DNA from: Polaribacter sp.
Lineage (GTDB): Bacteria; Bacteroidota; Bacteroidia; Flavobacteriales; Flavobacteriaceae
DNA: 64,000 nucleotides
Reading direction: 5' to 3'
Assembly (NCBI GenBank): GCA_029238315.1
Contig: JAQWGI010000016.1
Coordinates: 1-64,000 of the forward strand
The stretch's first letter is position 1. Each line of letters begins with the position of its first letter. Both the position numbers and the translations under genes were made by a program. The notes below the pieces were generated by a model, which worked only from the letters and a program-made list of their open reading frames with translations, was not told the DNA's origin and ran no database searches. Below, piece by piece: positions 1 to 8,474 of the stretch.

Positions 1-57
1 GGGAAATCAAAATTCAAACATCTCAATCTCCTTATTTTAATTTCTTAATTTTGACTC

Positions 58-591
58 ATGTCAAGCACTAATTCAAAAGATAAAGACAACCCTTCAAAAA
101 GAATAGAATACAGAGGAAAAAATGTCCGAGTTTCAAGAACAGGAGGTGTTTCTGCAACGAAAACATTTAAGGGTGATGGAGTTGGTGCTACCATAAACAC
201 CAAACACGGACTTCGTCTTCATAAACGTTTGTTTAAGGGGGCAAGAATGGGTTTCCAAAACGGTAACTTTCAATTTATTGGAAGATACAACAGTGGTCCA
301 TTCAATTTCAATGTTTCAAAAAATGGAGTTAGTACTTCCCTTAAAAATAAACGAGGTTCCTATAATATCTTAAAACCAAATTATTCCAGTTTCAAATTAG
401 GAGGTATTCAAGTACGAGGAAAAAACGCTGCTACTTTTCAAATGATCTACATGTTGATCATTCTCTTTGTTAATTTCATTAAAGTATTTTGGCACATTTT
501 CATCTCTATTTTATGGTTTGGTTTTTTATCCATTAAATGGATTGTAGATTTTACAATTGGATTTTTCAAAGGTTTTAAAGAAGTTAACTAA
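58..591 (+). CDS. hypothetical protein with C-terminal hydrophobic segment (weak DUF4236-like 'SKNGVSTS' motif)
   Basis: ORF 177 aa; hydrophobic C-terminus; TAATTTTG -7-like box just upstream. Confidence 0.6.
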   Translation: MSSTNSKDKDNPSKRIEYRGKNVRVSRTGGVSATKTFKGDGVGATINTKHGLRLHKRLFKGARMGFQNGNFQFIGRYNSGPFNFNVSKNGVSTSLKNKRGSYNILKPNYSSFKLGGIQVRGKNAATFQMIYMLIILFVNFIKVFWHIFISILWFGFLSIKWIVDFTIGFFKGFKEVN

Positions 592-628
592 AGTTCCCTG
601 TAACTAAAGCACCTTATAACTTTATAGT

Positions 629-1918
629 TTACATATTAAAAAATCCTTGATCCAATATGTGTCGGGTGCGCTCATCTGATGTGATCCTAATGTACTTGAG
701 AAACTCCTTTTCAGTTTTATGACCTGAAATATGCATGATATCTTGAATTGACATTCTTTTTAAATAATAATTTGTACAGAAACTTCTACGTGCAGTATGT
801 GACTCCAACATTTCCCACTTTGGACGTGTATAAGTTCTTTTAACTCCTCCCTTTGTATCATGACATAAAATATCTTCATTCATATTTAATTTTCTTCCAA
901 TTAACTTGAGGTACTTGTTTATCTTTTGGTCTGATAGTTTTGGAGGGGGCTGGTTATTGTATCTCGCCATTATTTCTCTAAGTTCTATTGTTATTGGACA
1001 GTTAACTTTAACACCACTTTTCTTTTGAAGAATTTCAAAAAAATGAACCCTGTCTTTTTCTACAATATCTATACCTGATAATCGATTATAGTCACTAATA
1101 CGTTGTCCTGTATAACAACCCACTAAGAAGATATCTCTTGCCAACTCCATAGTCTTGTCATTTGAAAGATCTAAATCCTTCATCTTACGTATTTCATTCT
1201 CACTTAAATAAATCTTTGTTGGCTCCTCCGTTGGAATTGAAAACAACCTGAGATCTACATCTCCAATTAAACCTCTCCTCTTCCCTTCCAACACAATCGT
1301 TTTTATTGATTTGAAATGTTTTGAAATGGTGTTTAATTTAAACCCTTGTTCAACCTCCAAAAACCTCTTAAAGTCGTTTAAAATAGGTCTTGTGAAAGAT
1401 GTGAAATCAATTGATGTTGTGGAATCTGAAAACAATTTAAGTTTCTTTAAGGACTGTTTATATAGTAGTAAAGTAACATTTTCAATACTACCCCTCTTCT
1501 CCTCGATGAACTCATCTGCAAAAACAAAAAAATCATCTTGAATTACTTTTACTTCTGATTCAATATTTCGATTTGTCAACCTATCGAGAATAGATCTTAA
1601 AACTTCATTATTGACTTCTTTTCCCTCCAATACTAATTCCGAATGATCATGAATGAGTTCATTCTGTAACTTGTCAAGGTATCTATTAACTGTTGCTGAA
1701 TTAATTATAAGACTTCGATTTCTTCTAACTCTTTGTCTTTCAAAATCCCAATCTGCATAACCTACTGATATTCCAATTGAATATCTTAATCTTTGTCGTT
1801 TACCATAAGAAAACCATAATGAAATTGGACTTTCTTTTCTACTTTGTCTTAATGACTCTTTGGATTCCTTCAAATTGTACCTTACAGTTCCTAATTGTGG
1901 TTTAATTATTTTCTTCAT
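629..1918 (-). CDS. tyrosine recombinase / phage-type site-specific integrase
   Basis: C-terminal catalytic motifs TGQRISD, HTARRSF, SGHKTEKEFLKYIR; SAM-like N-terminal region. Confidence 0.93.
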   Translation of the reverse strand: MKKIIKPQLGTVRYNLKESKESLRQSRKESPISLWFSYGKRQRLRYSIGISVGYADWDFERQRVRRNRSLIINSATVNRYLDKLQNELIHDHSELVLEGKEVNNEVLRSILDRLTNRNIESEVKVIQDDFFVFADEFIEEKRGSIENVTLLLYKQSLKKLKLFSDSTTSIDFTSFTRPILNDFKRFLEVEQGFKLNTISKHFKSIKTIVLEGKRRGLIGDVDLRLFSIPTEEPTKIYLSENEIRKMKDLDLSNDKTMELARDIFLVGCYTGQRISDYNRLSGIDIVEKDRVHFFEILQKKSGVKVNCPITIELREIMARYNNQPPPKLSDQKINKYLKLIGRKLNMNEDILCHDTKGGVKRTYTRPKWEMLESHTARRSFCTNYYLKRMSIQDIMHISGHKTEKEFLKYIRITSDERTRHILDQGFFNM

Positions 1919-2107
1919 ACGGCTAATATACAGCGCATAAAGGGTGTGCTCAAAGGTGTGCGCAGTTTAGTTATTTGTAGTTTATTTCTCTTTATTTCAT
2001 TTTATATCTTTATAATAAAAATGATGTTATATCATTAATTATTAATGATTTAGGTGTTTTTAAGATTAAATGAAATAAAGTAAATTCTTCCTGGAGGTAC
2101 CACAAAA

Positions 2108-2150
2108 TTATCCCGTAACTCATTTATAAACAATGATTTACGGGTTTTTT
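2108..2150 (+). terminator. hairpin followed by T-run, rho-independent terminator-like
   Basis: cccgtaactcatt..aatgatttacggg inverted repeat followed by tttttt. Confidence 0.5.
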
Positions 2151-2255
2151 GGTTTTTGGGGTTGCTCGAGAGGTTGCTCGGGAGGCATAAAAAGATAACT
2201 GTGAACTGATTATATTACACTCCAAAAGTTAAGTTATTAATGACTTAAGTAACCT

Positions 2256-2423
2256 ATGAAACAACGAATTAAACATTGCACCATTTGTAAAGTAGATTTC
2301 CCTACCATGTACCGAGTACAATACAAAAACCCAAAAGAATGGGCGTTTGTTTGTAAAGAGTGTCTTAAAGACGTTAAAAAAGACAATCCGTTATATGCTT
2401 ATGGTGGAACTTGGAAACGGTAA
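2256..2423 (+). CDS. small zinc-ribbon-like protein (55 aa), not in supplied ORF track
   Basis: MKQRIKHCTICKVDFPTMYRVQYKNPKEWAFVCKECLKDVKKDNPLYAYGGTWKR; two CxxC knuckles. Confidence 0.75.
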   Translation: MKQRIKHCTICKVDFPTMYRVQYKNPKEWAFVCKECLKDVKKDNPLYAYGGTWKR

Positions 2424-2469
2424 ATGAGACTTCGTTTTAAGAAAAAGAAAAATTAAGTGCTGCTAAAAT

Positions 2470-3585
2470 TTAGATCGTTTTAATATTTAACACGTAACGA
2501 CTACTTTTTAATTTTCCAGATTTGATAACTATTTTTTTATCTGTTAAATCCTTTAAATCTCTTGTAGCTGTAGATTCCGACGTTTTTGCAATTGTTCTAT
2601 AATTTTTTGCACTCAAACCTCCAACAAAACCCTCATGACCTGCTTCAAATATGCGTTGAATAACCTTGTACTGTCTATCATTTAAATGAAATTTAAAACG
2701 ATCAAAAAACTTTGTTTTCTCGAGAATAAAATCAATACTTTTTAGAGTGTTTTGTTGCGCTTCTAGAATTGTATTTCCCAAATAAAGTAACCAATCTGTA
2801 ACTTCTAATCTTGTATTATTTGTTTCAAGGGAACTGTAATACTCTTTTTTACGAATTTCAATAGTATGAGACAATGAAATCAAAGTAGGTTGTCCGGTAC
2901 TTATAGCAATTGATTTTTCCGTTAAAGCTCTTGCAATTCTTCCATTTCCATCTTCAAATGGATGGATACAAACAAAATACAAATGTGTTAACCCTGCCTT
3001 GACAAGAGGTAACATACTTGTATTAGTAAAATGAGTTTCATTGAACCAAACGATAAATTGTTTCATTTCCTTTTCTATTTTGATAGATGGAGGGGCTTCG
3101 AAATGAATATTTGGTTTATCTAATCTACCTGAAACAACTTGCATAGGTGAATTATGAGTTCTATATTTTCCAATATCAGTTAAATCTCGTCTCCCATTGG
3201 TAAGCATTTTATGCCATTCAAATAATTGTTCATCAGACAATCGTTTGTTATAATTTCGGTACAAATCAACCATCATCTCAGCAATACCATATTCTGCAGG
3301 TGGTACTTTTCTATTTACTACAGTTAATCCAAGGTTTTTCTTTATTGATGACTCTACACTCTCTCTATTTAAAACTTCCCCCTCTATTTCAGAAGTTTTT
3401 AAAGCTTCATTACTCAGAATTTCTATCAATAAATCATTTTTAGAAACATCTTCGATATGTTTTAAAGCTCCAAATACACTTCCTGTATTTTGAGAAAATT
3501 GAAGTTCTAACTTTTCTAAAGCTTCTTTATCATAAGAAAAATGAGGCCAATTTTTAAGCAACCAATTCCAAACCTTATATGCCAT
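2470..3585 (-). CDS. Fic family protein (AMPylase/nucleotidyltransferase-like) with N-terminal inhibitory motif and C-terminal winged-helix-like region
   Basis: Fic motif HPFEDGNGRIAR; TSEIEG matches the [S/T]xxxE[G/N] inhibitory motif. Confidence 0.93.
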   Translation of the reverse strand: MAYKVWNWLLKNWPHFSYDKEALEKLELQFSQNTGSVFGALKHIEDVSKNDLLIEILSNEALKTSEIEGEVLNRESVESSIKKNLGLTVVNRKVPPAEYGIAEMMVDLYRNYNKRLSDEQLFEWHKMLTNGRRDLTDIGKYRTHNSPMQVVSGRLDKPNIHFEAPPSIKIEKEMKQFIVWFNETHFTNTSMLPLVKAGLTHLYFVCIHPFEDGNGRIARALTEKSIAISTGQPTLISLSHTIEIRKKEYYSSLETNNTRLEVTDWLLYLGNTILEAQQNTLKSIDFILEKTKFFDRFKFHLNDRQYKVIQRIFEAGHEGFVGGLSAKNYRTIAKTSESTATRDLKDLTDKKIVIKSGKLKSSRYVLNIKTI

Positions 3586-3603
3586 GAACGATATCTTTAT
3601 TTT

Positions 3604-3658
3604 TTATCGCTCAAATTTAATGATATTTTGAGCAATAAATTAGGTTTTTATCACTCAA
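3604..3658. promoter_or_regulatory. three-copy operator-like repeat upstream of fic
   Basis: TTATCGCTCAA (3604), inverted TTGAGCAATAA (3628), TTATCACTCAA (3648); same array and spacing in the relic at 7577-7631. Confidence 0.55.
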
Positions 3659-3883
3659 TCCTATTCTTTCCTATTTAATTTGATAAAATTTCAATTTTTA
3701 ATATTACAACTACATTCTTTTCATCAAAGAAAGTTTGAATTCAAACAAATATTAAACTGTATAAATTAAGAACTGTTTTCATTTTTATATTAGTATCATT
3801 ACATTACAACTATTATTTTGAATATTATTATTCTGAATATGATATTTTTATTTAAAATATTAAAAAATCTACCACACACTTTT

Positions 3884-5710
3884 ATGAAAAAAATTATTTT
3901 TATTTTTTTAGCTACAAGCTTAATAATATCTTGTGTTAATGAAATTGAAGAAACTCCTATTTATAATGTTACATTTTCAGCAGCTCAAGGTGGAAGTGTA
4001 AGTAATTTAGGTGGACAGTATGAGTTAAATCATAATATCTCTGTAACAGCAATACCTGATGGAGAATATATGTTCAAAAAATGGTCTGACGAAAACACGA
4101 ATACTTTAAGAAACTTCAAAGTAACTTCGGATATAAACCTAGAAGCTTTTTTTGAGAAAAGAAAATACCCTTTAATAATTAATATAGAAGGAGAAGGAAA
4201 AGTATTAGAAGAAATTATGACTGCTAAAACCACAGACTATGACATTGGCACACGTGTAAAATTAACTGCAGTAGCTACCGGTGAATGGTATGTCTTTGAT
4301 TCATGGGGAGATATAGACACAGCTAATGTTAGTTCTAATAGTGTTGAGTTAGTAATAACAGAACCAACAACTTTAAATGTAAAATTTAAAGAATCAAATA
4401 TAATTGTAAAGGAGAATATTACACGCATTGACATACCCGGACAGTCAACAGAATACCTCAGAGCTTCGTTCTATAATGTTAGTGGTCCTTTTCATTACAA
4501 CAGTGATGGTGGGAATTATATGTTTTATCCTGGAACTGCAACTGGTTGGAGTCAAAATAATTCTTTGTCTAAAGATGATATTGAATCATCCCCTTCACAT
4601 GCTCTAAAAAGGGTTAATGGAAAATGGGAGTATTTCAAAACATTTGAAGATGTACGATTTTGGGGGGCAAGAAATTTTGAAATCATAGATAACAAGATCG
4701 TTATGGGTGATGGTAATGAGATTGGTGATGATATGACAGATTGGGATGGAGACACATATTATGGAGAAATTCTTGGCGAAGGTGATATTAAATGGACAAA
4801 AGTAAATGACAATAGCAATATGGGGTACTATCACGGAAGCACAATTGGTGATCTTAATGGTGATGGCTTACTGGATGTTGGTGGCGCTCCAGGACAATGG
4901 TATCCAGATTTAAATGAGTGGCGTATAAAAATTTTCACACAAAATAACGATGGAAGCTTCAATAATATTGATAATGTTTTAGATTTTGATTCTGGAGAAA
5001 TTCCTTTTACGTTAGATTTTGCAGATGTCTTTGGAGACTCTAAGGATGAAATTATTTTTGCTGATTATGGGAATGGAGATACAAGTAGTAATGGAAATTT
5101 AAATCAAATTCAAATTTTTGCCTACAATAATTCTACAAATAAATTTGAACTCCACTGGAAGTCTTCTTCACCAAGTGCGTTTTATAGTGTTGGATGGGGT
5201 GCAACCTCAATAAAAGTGTATGACTTTGATAATGATGGCATTAAAGATATCGCTGTTGCCCGTGAAGGTCATGGTAGTGCATTTGAAGTTTGGAAAGGTG
5301 AAGGAGATGGTACTTTTACACCAAATTACTCCAAAAATTTTATTGATAATGAAATGCAATTTAGAGAGTTTTTATTGATGGATGTAAATACAGATGGTTT
5401 TATGGATATAATTTTAAGGCCTTTTCATTATGGTTCATTATATAGAAACAATCCTGTTTGGTGGGATGTTTATGCAAATAACGGAATAAAATTAAACCAT
5501 CTTATTTGGATTAATAATGGCGATGGAACATTTCAAAATTATAATACTGAGGAGCTAAAGATAGAAGGAATGTTAGTTGATAATGTTCACCCATATATGG
5601 AAAATGGAATCCTACATTTTGTTGGTTCTTTTACAACCGATGAGGGTAATTTATATGGACAAGACGCAATCGATTTAACAACGTATGATATAAAAGTGAA
5701 TTTAAAATAA
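3884..5710 (+). CDS. lipoprotein with InlB B-repeat-like N-terminal repeats and FG-GAP/VCBS repeats
   Basis: Signal/lipobox MKKIIFIFLATSLIISC; DLNGDGLLDVGG and DFDNDGIKDIAV FG-GAP motifs; internal ATG preferred over 3818. Confidence 0.85.
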   Translation: MKKIIFIFLATSLIISCVNEIEETPIYNVTFSAAQGGSVSNLGGQYELNHNISVTAIPDGEYMFKKWSDENTNTLRNFKVTSDINLEAFFEKRKYPLIINIEGEGKVLEEIMTAKTTDYDIGTRVKLTAVATGEWYVFDSWGDIDTANVSSNSVELVITEPTTLNVKFKESNIIVKENITRIDIPGQSTEYLRASFYNVSGPFHYNSDGGNYMFYPGTATGWSQNNSLSKDDIESSPSHALKRVNGKWEYFKTFEDVRFWGARNFEIIDNKIVMGDGNEIGDDMTDWDGDTYYGEILGEGDIKWTKVNDNSNMGYYHGSTIGDLNGDGLLDVGGAPGQWYPDLNEWRIKIFTQNNDGSFNNIDNVLDFDSGEIPFTLDFADVFGDSKDEIIFADYGNGDTSSNGNLNQIQIFAYNNSTNKFELHWKSSSPSAFYSVGWGATSIKVYDFDNDGIKDIAVAREGHGSAFEVWKGEGDGTFTPNYSKNFIDNEMQFREFLLMDVNTDGFMDIILRPFHYGSLYRNNPVWWDVYANNGIKLNHLIWINNGDGTFQNYNTEELKIEGMLVDNVHPYMENGILHFVGSFTTDEGNLYGQDAIDLTTYDIKVNLK

Positions 5711-5743
5711 TTTTAATCTACGGACAAAATAAAATTTAGACTT

Positions 5744-5989
5744 ATGAAAAAATATTATTTAATTTTATTAGTTGGACTTATTGTTTCATGTTCAAATGAA
5801 ATTGTTGAAGATATTAAAGACATTGACACTACAATACCTGTAATTACCTTATTAGGTGATAATCCAATGACTATTGAGGTTGGAAATACTTATATTGACG
5901 CAGGAGCTAAAGCTATTGATAATTCAGATGGAGACATTAGCTCTAATATCATTATCCACCTGCATCTAAAACTAATGCTGTTTTCATAA
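5744..5989 (+). pseudogene. truncated lipoprotein with partial DUF5011-like domain
   Basis: MKKYYLILLVGLIVSCSNE signal; VITLLGDNPMTIEVGNTYIDAGAKAIDNSDGDISSNI then abrupt end. Confidence 0.6.
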
Positions 5990-6032
5990 AATTGATTTTA
6001 TATAAATATAATCACTTCTCTAAACTAAGGGT

Positions 6033-7199
6033 TTATTTCATGTTAAATTTTGAGCCATTCCATTCCCAGTGTGGTGATCCGTAACCTAAATTTCCTTTAT
6101 CATTAGATATGATATCTAATTCTCCATCGTCATCAATATCTTGTACTCTTATCCAAATAGGCCAGCGTATATCATTAGCTAAAGAATTGTCAACAATGTT
6201 ATCTATTATTTGATAATCCTTTGTGCTTATTACTTCGATATAGTATCCTTCGTATACATTTTTAAATCTTCCAGTTATTATATCAATAAACCCGTCTTGA
6301 TTTATGTCTGCAAAATCAAAATCTATAACTCCTTCCCAAGGAGATGAAAATGGTATAATTTGTGACCGTAAGTAAGAGAAGTCAATTCCGTTTCCAAAAT
6401 ATACTCTAGTTTGAAGATTATTTTCGTCTCCACCGGCAATTAAATCTAAATACCCGTCCTTATTTATATCAAATAATTCCATAGTAACAAAACCCTGTTG
6501 TTTAGAGTCTGGTGGTATTACTATTAAATCTGTTTCTGTGAAAGTACCGTCTCCATTATTTAAAAATGTAAGTATCACATGTTGTGACGACATTATAATA
6601 TCTAAGTCTCCGTCATTATCAATATCTCCTGAGGCTCCGGTATGTAAATAATATTTTGTCTCAGATAAATTTACAAGCTTATAGCCTGTCTCTGAGCTTA
6701 TAAGTAATGTAGGTGTAGAGCCTTCTGTTGGCCACATGTCAACTCCCTGTTCCGGGTAAGCTACATCAGGTTTACCGTCATTATTATAATCCCCTAACAG
6801 ACCTTTACGGGCATTAAAAGTTCCTACTTCTCCCAATATAGTAAAAGGTGTTAATGTAAAAGTCTTATTATCACCTTGATTTTTAAAAAATTCAAGAGGG
6901 AGATCTCCGTACCCTCCTGCGTTTTCATATAATGTAGGGGCTGCTAGTAAATCTTCAAATCCATCTCCATCGAAATCTGCAATGACTTCAGGACAGCCGT
7001 ATGCTATAGTTCCGAAATTTATATTATTTTCTTCTAACATACTATAGTAGTCTATCCATATATTAGATTTAGATAAGTTATAAGAAGTATCGAAGTATGA
7101 TTTAGTTTGCTTTGGAGGTTGAATTATCTCTAATGATTCCTTTTGACAAGAATTTATTAAAGTTCCTAAACATATTAAATAAATAATTCTTTTTACCAT
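6033..7199 (-). CDS. FG-GAP/VCBS repeat lipoprotein
   Basis: Lipobox LINSC; repeated DFDGDGFEDLL, DYNNDGKPDV, DIDNDGDLDI, DINKDGYLDL motifs. Confidence 0.87.
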   Translation of the reverse strand: MVKRIIYLICLGTLINSCQKESLEIIQPPKQTKSYFDTSYNLSKSNIWIDYYSMLEENNINFGTIAYGCPEVIADFDGDGFEDLLAAPTLYENAGGYGDLPLEFFKNQGDNKTFTLTPFTILGEVGTFNARKGLLGDYNNDGKPDVAYPEQGVDMWPTEGSTPTLLISSETGYKLVNLSETKYYLHTGASGDIDNDGDLDIIMSSQHVILTFLNNGDGTFTETDLIVIPPDSKQQGFVTMELFDINKDGYLDLIAGGDENNLQTRVYFGNGIDFSYLRSQIIPFSSPWEGVIDFDFADINQDGFIDIITGRFKNVYEGYYIEVISTKDYQIIDNIVDNSLANDIRWPIWIRVQDIDDDGELDIISNDKGNLGYGSPHWEWNGSKFNMK

Positions 7200-7434
7200 G
7201 ACCTTTATTTTAATTTTTATACTATGAGAACACGAAATTTATATTAGATTTCCAATAAATTTACTCAAAATTCAACATTTAAGTTGATGTAACGTTGATT
7301 TATTAGTTGTAAAACGTTGCAATTATATTTTTATATTATTTTTAGAACAATATAGATTTGTTAAGTAGACTGAAAAGCAAACTTTATACAAAAAAATATT
7401 TTTACTACAAACCACCAAAAATCTTAAAAACTCA

Positions 7435-7631
7435 TTGCTCAGGAGGTGTAAAAAGAGTTCTAGAAAGGGGTTATATTTTTAAGTTTGGTTATTGGTGAGT
7501 TAAGTTAATATATAACGGCTACTTTTTTAAGCAACCAATTCCAAACTTTATATCTCAAGAGCGATATTCTTATCTTTTATCACTCAAATTTGATACTATT
7601 CTGAGTAATAATTTATGTTTTTATCACTCAA
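7435..7631 (-). pseudogene. relic of fic locus: operator-like array plus first ~11 codons fused to 3' end of fic
   Basis: 7524-7640 aligns to 3551-3660; 7511-7528 resembles 2490-2510; 7435-7456 matches 2174-2195 at 19/22. Confidence 0.8.
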
Positions 7632-7788
7632 TCTTTCTATTATAAGATTAATGTACTTTAAAGAAGTGACGGATAAATTTCATATATATTTTAAGTTTAC
7701 TTTATAAAATATATCCATATCTCCGAATTAAAAAAAATGATTAAATTTGATATGGATACTCATACAAAAACAAAATTTAACGCATCGA

Positions 7789-8469
7789 ATGAAAAAGACA
7801 AGACTGACTATTATAGCTGTATTATTAATACTGCCGTTTATTAAAACTAATGCACAAGAAAAAGCATTTAATAAATACGCAATCGGTTTTACCTCTGGAA
7901 CAAGGGGTCTAGGAGGCGAAATTATAACAAACTTATCTAAAACACTAAATTTAAGAGCATCTTACTCGGGGTATAGGCACACAGAAAGTGGAGAAAATAT
8001 TGAAAACGATGTTACCATTGGTTATGATGCAGAAGGTTCTATAGAAGCACTCTCTTTAGTTGTTGATTACCATCTTTTTAAAAATAGTTTTAAATTAATA
8101 GGAGGAATTGTGAATCATAAATTTGAGGTAAATGCTTATACCGCTCCAACGAGCCCTTTTAAATTTAGTGACACAAAAACATTTCTACCTGAAGAACTTG
8201 GCTCAATAACTGCTCAAGTTAGCTACCCAAATAAATGGATGCCTTATTTAGGATTGGGCTTTGGAAACTCTTTATCTGAAGGTAAAAAAGTAAAACTAAA
8301 TGCCTCTTTAGGGGTATTGTTTAGTGGTTCACCTGAGTTAGAAATGCAAGGTTCTGGTTTAATACTCCCTACAATCAACCAAGTTATCGATATCCAGGAA
8401 GGCTTAGACGAGTTTGGCTTTTTTCCAATACTTAATATTGGAGTTACTTTTTTACTTTTTAAAGAATAA
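7789..8469 (+). CDS. outer-membrane beta-barrel-like hypothetical protein
   Basis: Signal peptide MKKTRLTIIAVLLILPFIKTNAQ; alternating amphipathic strands; internal start preferred. Confidence 0.65.
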   Translation: MKKTRLTIIAVLLILPFIKTNAQEKAFNKYAIGFTSGTRGLGGEIITNLSKTLNLRASYSGYRHTESGENIENDVTIGYDAEGSIEALSLVVDYHLFKNSFKLIGGIVNHKFEVNAYTAPTSPFKFSDTKTFLPEELGSITAQVSYPNKWMPYLGLGFGNSLSEGKKVKLNASLGVLFSGSPELEMQGSGLILPTINQVIDIQEGLDEFGFFPILNIGVTFLLFKE

Positions 8470-8474
8470 AAATC

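Noticed and set aside
2085-2110. ctggaggtaccacaaaa as a tRNA 3'-end attachment remnant
   Set aside because: No matching tRNA gene or second copy in the window; cannot be supported.
3818-3883. N-terminal 22 aa of ORF 3818..5710
   Set aside because: The ATG at 3884 begins a proper lipoprotein signal peptide.
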